From the NCBI GenBank assembly GCA_030622585.1, contig JAUXFZ010000114.1, positions 1 through 7,460 on the forward strand: a stretch of DNA of 7,460 nucleotides. Reading direction: 5' to 3'. Below are positions 1-6,608 of this stretch, one piece after another. Position 1 is the first letter of the stretch. Every line of letters starts with the position of its first letter. The notes below the pieces were generated by a model. The model was not told where the DNA came from. It ran no database searches and saw only the letters and a program-made list of their open reading frames with translations. The position numbers were made by a program, and so were the translations under genes. The DNA comes from Myxococcales bacterium. GTDB lineage: Bacteria; Myxococcota_A; Polyangia; Polyangiales; Houyiibacteriaceae.

Positions 1-1205
1 CATGAGTGCACGTAGGCGCCTAGACGCGGCTCCGAATGCGCATCGCGCGACGCTTGTTCGTAGCCCGGTTGATCGCCTAGTTCTGCGTGCAGACGAGCGC
101 GTCGCGCACTGCCGACGGACCGCGCCTCGGGGGATAGATCGGACATGCATTCGATTGCCTTGATCGCTCGCTGCGGGTCACCGGCAAGCGCCGCTGCCTC
201 GGCGAGCGTCCATAGGGTCGCGGTGTCTTCCGAGGGGCCGAGGAGCGTTCGCAGCAGCGCGGCAGCGACCGGCGGGGAGGAACGCTCTGCCGCGGACTCG
301 AGCGATTCGCGAGCGGCGTCGGTGGTGCCGGGGTCATGCGTGGCTCGAATCACGCCAAGATGTGCGGCGAGCAGCGCCGGTTGAAGCTCGACGACGCGGC
401 CGAATGCCTGTCTCGCGGCGTCGGGTGCGCCGGCCGTCTCGATTAGCTGCGCCGCGTGCAGCAGCATGACCGCTTGTGCCTCGGCGTCCGGCCATCGTTC
501 CGCCGCGTCTGTAAGAGCCTCCGCTGCACGGGATGCGTTCCCTCGCGCGAGGCCCGCGGAGGTCGCCAGGATGCTGGCTACGAAATCGTCTTGTTGAAGC
601 CCGGCTGCCCGTGTCGCTGCTTGTCCCGCCGCCGCGGCGTCACCCAGCTTCGACAGTTGGATGTGCGCGAGCAGTTTGAGTGCGGAGACCCGATCGCTCA
701 CGCTCAGCTCGAGGCCGGCCTCCTTTTCTAGCGCCGTTGCGGCGGCCGCCCAGTCGCCACGCTGCATGGCGTGTCGCCGCAGAGCCCGGAGCACCACAAC
801 GTCCCGAGCGTCGGCGGCCAGCGCATGGGTGTAGTTGCGGGCAGCAGCCTCGCCGTTGCCCAGTTGCTCGTGAAGCTCTGCAGCAGAACTCAGTAGTCGT
901 GCACGCGCGGAGCCAACGGCGCGTGTCGCCAGGGCCTCGAGTAGCTCGATGCGGCGGCCCCTGGTCTCCGGCGTGTCGCCAACGAGGGGTAGGGCCTCGT
1001 GGTGTGACGTGTGTTGGAATACGGTACGTTGTGCAGCCTGCGCGCCGGGGTCCAAGGGGTCCGGCGGGCGGCTGACACGCTTTGCCTGGGATCCCGTTCG
1101 GGTTGCGACGAAGGCGTCGAGAAGCGAGGAGATCGCGTCGTCGTCGAAATCAAAAGAGGGGGCGTCCGATTCGCGGTTCGCCCGAGACAGATCGTCCTCA
1201 GCCAT
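1..1205 (-). CDS. TPR-repeat protein, second of a tandem pair (partial, runs off left edge)
   Basis: I translated this frame by hand from the ATG at 1205 to position 3: 401 codons with no stop. The last two bases give an incomplete codon TG?, which may or may not be a stop, so the true length is unknown. The N-terminus (residues 1-50) is acidic (MAEDDLSR, FDFDDDAI), with no signal peptide or membrane segment. From about residue 85 it is made of alanine-rich helical pairs of TPR type, for example ARNYTHALAADARDVVVLRAL (cut: ARNYTHALAAD) near 125-145, GDWAAAATALEKEAGLEL after it, and DAARQAFGRVVELQPALLAA near 261-280. TPRs bind proteins, so a cytoplasmic scaffold or adaptor role is inferred; the partner is unknown. 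The start overlaps the preceding TPR gene by 8 bases, implying translational coupling. The segment around HAAQL (residues 250-254) resembles one in that neighbour, so the two may be paralogues. TPR character is fairly sure, function is not. Confidence 0.85.
   Translation of the reverse strand, partial: MAEDDLSRANRESDAPSFDFDDDAISSLLDAFVATRTGSQAKRVSRPPDPLDPGAQAAQRTVFQHTSHHEALPLVGDTPETRGRRIELLEALATRAVGSARARLLSSAAELHEQLGNGEAAARNYTHALAADARDVVVLRALRRHAMQRGDWAAAATALEKEAGLELSVSDRVSALKLLAHIQLSKLGDAAAAGQAATRAAGLQQDDFVASILATSAGLARGNASRAAEALTDAAERWPDAEAQAVMLLHAAQLIETAGAPDAARQAFGRVVELQPALLAAHLGVIRATHDPGTTDAARESLESAAERSSPPVAAALLRTLLGPSEDTATLWTLAEAAALAGDPQRAIKAIECMSDLSPEARSVGSARRARLHAELGDQPGYEQASRDAHSEPRLGAYVHS
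1198..1205 (-). other. 8-base stop/start overlap between the two TPR genes
   Basis: On the minus strand the sequence is ATGGCTGA: the ATG (1205-1203) begins the downstream TPR gene and the TGA (1200-1198) ends the upstream one. A run of six G (1214-1209) lies 3 bases before the ATG and may act as a weak Shine-Dalgarno. Such an overlap usually means translational coupling and a shared mRNA. Confidence 0.85.
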
Positions 1206-4200
1206 CGGCCCCCCACAGATGTGATTCGGGCCCGATCCAGAATCGAAGAAGATCGATTCCACGTGCCGAGGTTCGGAGCGTGCTCACGGCGACCCGGCCG
1301 TTCAGCAACGTCGTCATGGCGGCGGCGATGTCGCCCGACGCCATGAGCCCGGCCCGGTCGGCGCTTTGCTGGAGGCCGCGCGCGAACGCGAGCAGCGACG
1401 CAGGCGCGAGTTGAACCGCGCCGACGGCTTCGTGCACGGCTTTGCGAGTGGCCCTTCGAAGCTTGACGTCGATCGCAGGCAGGGCCGGCTCCGCGAGCCC
1501 TACCTCGCAGCGCGCGACACGCAGAACTGCCGCCAACGTGCCAGCGACCTTCTGGGGTGTTTCATCGAGGAGTCCCGCGGCGCCCCGTGGTGCCGCCCAA
1601 GCGAGACGGCCTGCAGCGAATCGTCCGGCTCCATCGAGGCCGCCCTGCGCCGCGCGAGGGACCACCCAGTCGATCTCGCCGTCGCGGCCGGTGCGTGCGA
1701 TCAGTGTGTCGAGCTCATCGGACAGCCCAATCGACCCCGCTCGGGCTCCGAAGCGCTGGGAGATGCTTTCGAGCTCGCCGTAGATGGGATCGCTCGGTGT
1801 GGCCTTCTTGGTGCGCAGGCGCTCGTGCGACAGAGCTGGGCCCGCTCGAAGCACGACCTGCTGCAACACGGCATCGGCGTCGCGATCCCACGCCGCAGCC
1901 ACGGAGACGCCACCGAGATTCGCCACGCCGCCGTCGCCGCTCGATGACGCGAGTCCGAGAGCGCTCTGTACCGCACGCGCCGCCGCCGCCCGCCGCGTAT
2001 GTCTTCTCCACGTGGCAGCCTTGCCCAACCCTTCGAGGAGTGGCCCATCGAGCTCGCCGCCCTCGATACGCGCCCAAAGCGCCCGCTCGTAGGAGCTGAC
2101 GGCCTCGTCCTTCTCCGCCTCGTCGAGGAGCTCGACCAAGTGGGTGATCGCGAGCGTGTGCGCCGGCTCTGCGTCGAGTGCGCGTCTGTACGCCTCGAGC
2201 GCGGCCCCTCGGTTATCGAAGCCTGCTTCGAGCGCGGCGATTCGCACCCATATCGGCGCATCGGCAAGCCCGAGCGCTTCGATCGCGCGCAACTCCTCGA
2301 GCGCGGCGCCGTTGTCGTCGAGGCGTGTTTCGAGAAAATCGGCGGCGCCGAGGTGAGCGACCCTCCGTTGTTCGTCTGGGATGCCCGTTTTGGATAACCG
2401 TTGCAGGCACTGGACCGCCTCGGTCCAGTGTTCGAGAGAAACGTGAACCTCCGCGGCCAGCGCCAATGCGCCTGAATGTCGGGGCTCCTCGGCGAAGAGA
2501 TCGTCGAGAACATCGAGCGCGCCGGGTCGGTCGCTGAAACCGCGCAGCAGACGGGCGCGTTCGTAGAGCAGAGCCAGCCTGTCCTTTGGGCCGCCCAGAG
2601 CGAGTCGGTTGGAGACGAGCGCCTCGAGAGCTTCGGCGTCCTCTTCCTCGGCGAGCAGGTCGTGTAGCCGGCGGAAGGCGATGTCGCGGGTGGGGTCTTC
2701 TTCGAGTGCGCGTCGGAAGAGCTCTTCGGCCTGCGGGTACTGCCCCAGGCAATCCAAGCGAACGACGCCCGCCTCTTCCAACAGATCGGCTCTGAGGGAG
2801 CCATCGACGAACGGCGCGAGCCGCTCGCACGCTTGAGCGACCAATGGCCACTGCCCAGCTTGGCGCGCAGCGCTTCGAAGCGTTTCCCACAATGCGAGGT
2901 CATCGGGTCGCTCGTCGACGGCGCTGCTGAGCAGGACAACCGCCTCGGCGCCCCGATCCGCGTCGACGAGCGCGCGGCAATATGCGGCGTCGAGTGCGCT
3001 TCGTCCGACCCCGCCGCTGTGCCCCAATCGTCCCTCGAGCGCGCTGGCGCGAAACTCGGCGTCGTCGCCAGGCGCCACGGCTTCGTCGATCGCAATCGCT
3101 GCCTCGGGGCAGGTCTCCGCGAGCGCCTCGGCCTCTTGGGCACGTATGAAAAGCTCGTCCGCAGCTTCGGTTCCTTGGGCGACGCGGGTCGCGCGCAGGC
3201 CCTGGAGTAGCGCTCCGGCCCGCAATGCCTCGGTTGGCGCCAGCGCGGCGAGATCGAGCCAGGCGTCATCGGCCAGAGCGCCTTGTGCGCCGAGCGACGC
3301 GCGTAGCGCTCCGTACGCAGCGCCAAAGCCACCGAACGTCTCGGACGGCGCGACGTCGGCGTCCGAGAGGGCCTCTTCGGCGGCCGAGCGTTGTTCCATG
3401 TTCGTGAGCTGCGTCGGTGTCGACAGGAGGGCAACGGCCGCGGCGAGTGCGGTGGTGGGGTGCTCGAGCGCTCCTGCGTAGGCCGCGCCTGCCTCGCCGT
3501 CGCCGTTCGACCTCAGCGCGTCGCCGTGCAGCAAGGCGTACAGCTCCGAGACTCCGCCGCCGAGCTCGGCGTCCGCGAGCTGCGCGTAGGCCCGTACTCT
3601 TGCGACGACGTCATCTTGACGGCGGGCGACGTCGAGCAGGGCGAGGGCGGCCGAGGGCGACTCCGGGGCTTCCACCATGGCTTGCTCGTACGCGCGCCGT
3701 GCGGCTGCCAGATTCGCGCTCCGTTCGGCCGTTGCGCCCGCGAGGAGAAGCGGAACCTCCCCAAGAGCGGCGCCCGGCTCACCCTGAGACCGCCGACGGG
3801 CCAAGGACACCACGTCTTCGGGGCGTCCGCCTTCACGCAGGACGTCGGCGAGCAACATGAGGATGTAGCGGTCGTCGGGCGCGGCACCCAATGCCTGCCG
3901 AAGCAGGCGCTCGGCTGCGCGCCAGTCGCCGCTGCCCGCGTAGGCATGCCCCGCGGCGCACAGGTGTCCGACGTGCGCGTCCCCGTCGGTCAGTCCCGCG
4001 ATCGACTCGTGGGCCTGGGCCAATAAGCTGGTGTTGCCCGTCCACGCGGCCTGGGCTCGACCCACATGCGCTGCCCAGGCCTGGCACTCGGGGTCGTCCA
4101 TACCGTCGCGTAGGAGAAGCTGCGCATCCTGAGTCGCCCCGAGGGCATTCTGAGTGACATCGTATCGAGTGAAGGCAAGCGTCGCCCGCTCCGTAGGCTC

Positions 4201-5703
4201 GATGTCGCATTGCATCAGCTCAGCACATCGGTCGAGGATCTCGCCGGGTTGGGTGGCGGTGAGCGCCGCGCCCAGCGCCTCGCGCACGATCGGTTCTCTG
4301 CATGTCGAGGCGGCGCGGATGGCTTCGCTGTAGAGCGCTTGCGCCTGTGTTGAGTCGGTCGGTCCCGCCGTGGTCAACTGTGCGGCATGCCACGTCATTC
4401 GAGCGCGCGATCCCGCCTCTTCACTTTCGGCGTGCGCGCGAACCCGTTCGGAGCGTTCGGCATGCGTGGAGGCGTCCGCGCAGCGGATCAACGCGACGTC
4501 GAGCGCTGCTTGCGCGTAGGCGGAGTCGGGGTGCCGCGCGGCAGTGGCACGGAGCGCGTCCGAGGCGCGCTGGAGGTCTTTGCTCGACAGCGCGCGACGT
4601 ATCTGGTGCACCACGAATGCCGGGTCCGCTGGTGCCGTGGAGAGGAACCAAGCAGACGCGCGTTCCAACGCTGCAGGTTCGTTGCGACGTTCTTCGATGC
4701 GCAAGGCTTGTAAACGAAAGGCGCTCCGGTCTGGGAACAGGCGTAGCGCCGCGTCGATGTAGCCCGAGGCAGCATCGGGGTCGTCGAGCCGCGTCGCGCT
4801 GTACGCCGCGGCCTCCTGCCACAGCAATGCCGCCATCGGGAGACGCTCGTCTTCGGGGACCGAAAGGTTCAAGGGGTCGGACGGCTCCTCTGCGTTGACC
4901 GCTGCCTCGAGCAGGCCCGCCATCGACGTGGTCGCGCGGACCAATACGTCCCAGCGTCCGTGCTCCCTAGCTGCCCGGCGCTGCAGCGATCTGGCTTGCC
5001 AGACGAGTGCCTCGGAGTCGCAAGCGCGCTCGAGCGCCGCGATCGCATCGTCCGGTTGCCCCGCCTCTAGTTCGCTCAGGGCAACGTCCATCCAAAGGGC
5101 CGCTCGCAGGGTCGCGTCCGCAGCATGCTCCGCTTGGGCACGCAACGCGTGTCGTAGCGCCTCCTGGTCACCTCGCGCCTCGGCAAGCCACTCGAGAATC
5201 AGAGCCGGTGCGACCGGCGCCGGAGATCGCGCGATCGCCTGCTGCAGAAGCGACACCCAATCCTCCGATCGAACGGCCAAGTCCATGAGCGCCGCACCAC
5301 CGACCGCCGCGCTTGTCGCCGTGGCCACTTGCTCGGACTGAAGCGCGGATAGGTTGTGTCCGTTGTTGGCGCGCTCGGCGATGCGAAGTTGGGCGATCAG
5401 GGCTGGCTCGAAACCCGGCGCGGCCGCGTGCGATTGTCCGTAGTGATCGATTGCGTCGGAGACCCGATCGAGCTCGTGCTCGTAGAGTGCGGCAACCTGA
5501 TAGAGGATCGCCGCCTGGTTGGCCGACTCGGTCTCCGCGCCGAGCTCCCGGCGCAGGTTCTCGATGCGGATCTCGACCAAATCGAGCTTGCGCCCAGCCC
5601 CCGGCAGGCGTGAAGCCCCCGGCAGGCGTGAAGCCCCCGGCAGGCGTGAAGCCCCCGGCGGGTGTGAAGCCCCTGGCGGGGGTGGTGGCGGATTTGCGTT
5701 CAT
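1198..5703 (-). CDS. Large TPR-repeat protein (1501 aa) with an unrecognised C-terminal domain
   Basis: Residues 1-39 form a proline-rich tail (MNANPPPPPP followed by GASRLP hexapeptide repeats). Residues 40 to about 1240 are helical TPR-like pairs; the clearest are near 576-640 (AYAGSGDWRAAERLLRQAL), near 985-1030 (AEELFRRALEEDPTRD) and near 1155-1185 (GAALEAYRRALDAEP). Residues about 1260-1501 leave the TPR pattern: a conserved-looking region with DELDTLIARTGRDGE, DWVVPRAA, GRFAAGRLAWAAPRG and a C-terminal LLRFWIGPESHLWGADG. I do not recognise this domain. There is no signal peptide or membrane helix, so a soluble cytoplasmic scaffold is inferred. I chose the ATG at 5703, 13 bases after the SDR stop, with a G-rich stretch 6 bases upstream. 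The in-frame ATG at 5754 would add 17 residues that are merely another frame of the SDR and has no spaced Shine-Dalgarno. Long TPR proteins of this style are common in Myxococcota. The coding call is firm; the role is unknown. Confidence 0.93.
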   Translation of the reverse strand: MNANPPPPPPGASHPPGASRLPGASRLPGASRLPGAGRKLDLVEIRIENLRRELGAETESANQAAILYQVAALYEHELDRVSDAIDHYGQSHAAAPGFEPALIAQLRIAERANNGHNLSALQSEQVATATSAAVGGAALMDLAVRSEDWVSLLQQAIARSPAPVAPALILEWLAEARGDQEALRHALRAQAEHAADATLRAALWMDVALSELEAGQPDDAIAALERACDSEALVWQARSLQRRAAREHGRWDVLVRATTSMAGLLEAAVNAEEPSDPLNLSVPEDERLPMAALLWQEAAAYSATRLDDPDAASGYIDAALRLFPDRSAFRLQALRIEERRNEPAALERASAWFLSTAPADPAFVVHQIRRALSSKDLQRASDALRATAARHPDSAYAQAALDVALIRCADASTHAERSERVRAHAESEEAGSRARMTWHAAQLTTAGPTDSTQAQALYSEAIRAASTCREPIVREALGAALTATQPGEILDRCAELMQCDIEPTERATLAFTRYDVTQNALGATQDAQLLLRDGMDDPECQAWAAHVGRAQAAWTGNTSLLAQAHESIAGLTDGDAHVGHLCAAGHAYAGSGDWRAAERLLRQALGAAPDDRYILMLLADVLREGGRPEDVVSLARRRSQGEPGAALGEVPLLLAGATAERSANLAAARRAYEQAMVEAPESPSAALALLDVARRQDDVVARVRAYAQLADAELGGGVSELYALLHGDALRSNGDGEAGAAYAGALEHPTTALAAAVALLSTPTQLTNMEQRSAAEEALSDADVAPSETFGGFGAAYGALRASLGAQGALADDAWLDLAALAPTEALRAGALLQGLRATRVAQGTEAADELFIRAQEAEALAETCPEAAIAIDEAVAPGDDAEFRASALEGRLGHSGGVGRSALDAAYCRALVDADRGAEAVVLLSSAVDERPDDLALWETLRSAARQAGQWPLVAQACERLAPFVDGSLRADLLEEAGVVRLDCLGQYPQAEELFRRALEEDPTRDIAFRRLHDLLAEEEDAEALEALVSNRLALGGPKDRLALLYERARLLRGFSDRPGALDVLDDLFAEEPRHSGALALAAEVHVSLEHWTEAVQCLQRLSKTGIPDEQRRVAHLGAADFLETRLDDNGAALEELRAIEALGLADAPIWVRIAALEAGFDNRGAALEAYRRALDAEPAHTLAITHLVELLDEAEKDEAVSSYERALWARIEGGELDGPLLEGLGKAATWRRHTRRAAAARAVQSALGLASSSGDGGVANLGGVSVAAAWDRDADAVLQQVVLRAGPALSHERLRTKKATPSDPIYGELESISQRFGARAGSIGLSDELDTLIARTGRDGEIDWVVPRAAQGGLDGAGRFAAGRLAWAAPRGAAGLLDETPQKVAGTLAAVLRVARCEVGLAEPALPAIDVKLRRATRKAVHEAVGAVQLAPASLLAFARGLQQSADRAGLMASGDIAAAMTTLLNGRVAVSTLRTSARGIDLLRFWIGPESHLWGADG
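5603..5674 (-). repeat. 18-bp in-frame minisatellite (four units) encoding GASRLP-type hexapeptides
   Basis: Plus-strand units ggcaggcgtgaagccccc occur at 5603-5620, 5621-5638 and 5639-5656 without a mismatch. A fourth unit at 5657-5674 differs at three positions, and degenerate remnants flank the array on both sides. Since 18 is a multiple of 3, gain or loss of a unit only adds or removes six residues from the proline-rich N-terminal tail of the TPR protein (PGASRL repeated, residues about 15-37). The three identical units point to recent duplication by slippage or unequal recombination. Confidence 0.95.
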
Positions 5704-5709
5704 TGGCCG

Positions 5710-5714
5710 CCCCC
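5710..5714 (-). promoter_or_regulatory. Weak G-rich ribosome binding site for the large TPR gene
   Basis: Read on the minus strand, GGGGG lies 6 bases before the ATG at 5703, inside the 13-base gap after the SDR stop. It is not a canonical AGGAGG, but its position supports the 5703 start over the upstream ATG at 5754. Re-initiation by ribosomes ending on the SDR is an alternative. Confidence 0.4.
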
Positions 5715-5716
5715 GG

Positions 5717-6478
5717 CTATGCGAGTGTCCAACCGCCGTCGATGACCATGACATCTCCCGTCACATAGTCCGCTTCGTCGGAAGCCAAGAAGACGGCTCC
5801 TCCGGCAATGTCTCGGGGCTGCCCGACCCGGCCCGCCGCCGTTCGATTGACGATGCTCGATCGAATGGAGTCGTTGTCGACCAATGCCTGTGCAAACTTG
5901 GTTTCGATCAAGCCTGGTGCGATCGCGTTGACCCGAATGCCCGCGCCGCCAAGCTCCATCGCGAGTGTCTTGGTCATCGAGATCACCGCGGCCTTGGTCA
6001 TGGCGTAGACGCCCTGCATCGGTGCGGCCATCGTGCCTACGACGCTCGCGATGTTCACGACCGACCCCTTGGCCTTCCGCTGCTGCAAGTGGCCCGCGAC
6101 GAGCTGGATCATTCCAAAATAGCCCTTCACGTTGACCTCGAAGGTCTTGTCCCAGGCGCCCTCGTCTATCGTGAGCATCGGCCCGAAGTGTGGGTTGGTC
6201 GCGGCGTTGTTCACCAGGATGTCCACCTTGTCGTAGGCCTTCAAGGCCCCTGCGAGCATCTCTTCCCGCTGGCTGCGGTGCCCGGCGTGGCATGCGATGG
6301 GCGTGGCCTCGCCCCCATTTCCGCGGATCTCGTCGGCCACGGCCTGCAGGCCTTCGATCTTTCGTGACACGAGGATCACCTTGGCCCCTTCTTCGGCCAT
6401 GTAGCCGGCGATGGCGGCGCCGATCCCTCGGCTTGCCCCTGTGACGATCGCCACCTTGTCCCGTAGCCGCTCACCCAT
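5717..6478 (-). CDS. Classical short-chain dehydrogenase/reductase (SDR, FabG/DHRS4-like)
   Basis: This is a complete 253-residue protein, the usual SDR length, and is likely a cytosolic NAD(P)(H)-dependent oxidoreductase of a carbonyl/alcohol pair. The Rossmann glycine motif TGASRGIG is at 13-20, NNAA at 90-93, and the catalytic tetrad is Asn116 (EVNVKG), Ser145 (NIAS), Tyr158 and Lys162 (YAMTK). IAPG at 186-189 and the C-terminal TGDVMVIDGGW are also typical. After strand beta-2 comes VSRK (37-40) rather than an Asp, which in this family favours NADP(H). The combination of VSRK, CHAG at 63-66, NAATNPHFG and WDKTFEVNVKG recalls the DHRS4-like carbonyl/retinal reductase branch and its bacterial relatives, often loosely labelled FabG or glucose dehydrogenase; the substrate cannot be told. 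The ATG at 6478 is fixed by a strong Shine-Dalgarno. A longer in-frame reading from a TTG at 6598 adds 40 non-SDR residues and is rejected. The gene probably leads an operon with the two TPR genes. Confidence 0.96.
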   Translation of the reverse strand: MGERLRDKVAIVTGASRGIGAAIAGYMAEEGAKVILVSRKIEGLQAVADEIRGNGGEATPIACHAGHRSQREEMLAGALKAYDKVDILVNNAATNPHFGPMLTIDEGAWDKTFEVNVKGYFGMIQLVAGHLQQRKAKGSVVNIASVVGTMAAPMQGVYAMTKAAVISMTKTLAMELGGAGIRVNAIAPGLIETKFAQALVDNDSIRSSIVNRTAAGRVGQPRDIAGGAVFLASDEADYVTGDVMVIDGGWTLA

Positions 6479-6483
6479 GCTGT

Positions 6484-6491
6484 CCCCTCCT
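6484..6491 (-). promoter_or_regulatory. Strong ribosome binding site of the SDR gene
   Basis: The minus strand reads AGGAGGGG, with 7 bases between AGGAGG (6491-6486) and the ATG at 6478. This near-perfect Shine-Dalgarno decides the SDR start. Confidence 0.85.
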
Positions 6492-6502
6492 GTGCTCTGA
6501 TA

Positions 6503-6508
6503 CGTATA
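6503..6508 (-). promoter_or_regulatory. Candidate -10 element for the SDR-TPR operon
   Basis: Minus-strand TATACG (6508-6503) is the only AT-rich, -10-like hexamer upstream of the SDR and sits inside the palindrome ATACGTAT (6500-6507). It would place transcription start just before the Shine-Dalgarno. The hexamer about 17-18 bases further upstream (TGGCAA or GGCAAA) is a poor -35, so this is tentative. Confidence 0.25.
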
Positions 6509-6522
6509 GCGCTCCGCGGGGT

Positions 6523-6578
6523 AGTTTTGCCAGCGCGATCTGCAAGGGGCTTGCGCCCGTCGTGTCCTGAGCAAAACT
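6523..6578. repeat. Interrupted inverted repeat AGTTTTGC ... GCAAAACT in the divergent intergenic region
   Basis: AGTTTTGC at 6523-6530 is exactly complementary to GCAAAACT at 6571-6578, with 40 bases between. The arms sit between the divergent SDR and antiporter genes, where a regulator could act on both. Eight-base arms with this spacing can arise by chance, so operator function is only a possibility. Confidence 0.3.
6542..6558. repeat. Small overlapping hairpins in the intergenic region
   Basis: GCAAG-GGG-CTTGC (6542-6554) is a perfect 5-bp stem. It overlaps GGGC-TTGC-GCCC (6547-6558), a 4-bp stem, so the two would be mutually exclusive. No T-run follows on either strand, so neither looks like an intrinsic terminator. 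They might be an operator or a weak leader structure of the antiporter mRNA, or nothing. Confidence 0.3.
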
Positions 6579-6589
6579 GGCCCGTCCTC

Positions 6590-6604
6590 CTTTGCCAAAG
6601 AGGT
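6590..6604 (+). promoter_or_regulatory. Putative ribosome binding site of the antiporter gene, overlapping a short palindrome
   Basis: AGAGGT (6599-6604, within AAAGAGGT) matches anti-Shine-Dalgarno over GAGGT and lies 4-5 bases before the CTG at 6609. The palindrome CTTTG-C-CAAAG (6590-6600) runs into it and could partly mask it in the mRNA. This site is the main local evidence that translation starts at the CTG. Confidence 0.5.
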
Positions 6605-6608
6605 TGCC

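Noticed and set aside
77..1346. Several short open frames on both strands between 77 and 1346
   Set aside because: The minus frame from 1205 is open throughout with TPR-like protein; the others are Arg/Pro-rich shadows without Shine-Dalgarno sites.
1701..3434. 577-residue open frame on the minus strand in a different frame from the large TPR gene
   Set aside because: It is nested in the 4.5-kb TPR gene, very rich in Arg, Ser and Pro, with no domain-like pattern. It is a shadow of high-GC coding sequence.
5603..5674. CRISPR array
   Set aside because: The 18-bp units are contiguous, without spacers, and in frame inside a protein-coding gene. This is a coding minisatellite.
5704..5754. Upstream ATG (5754) as start of the large TPR protein
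   Set aside because: It would overlap the SDR 3' end by 38 bases, adds residues that are just another frame of the SDR, and has GGGAG directly abutting the ATG with no spacing. The ATG at 5703 fits better.
5519..6367. 282-residue plus-strand open frame opposite the SDR and the TPR N-terminus
   Set aside because: It is antisense to a clear SDR with all catalytic residues in place, and its translation matches no recognisable fold. It is a GC-driven shadow.
6542..6558. Hairpin as an intrinsic terminator
   Set aside because: The stems are only 4-5 bp and no T-run follows on either strand; divergent gene starts also make a terminator unnecessary here.
6479..6598. 40-residue N-terminal extension of the SDR from a TTG at 6598
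   Set aside because: The extension covers the intergenic region, is unlike SDR N-termini, and the strong AGGAGG before 6478 marks the true start.
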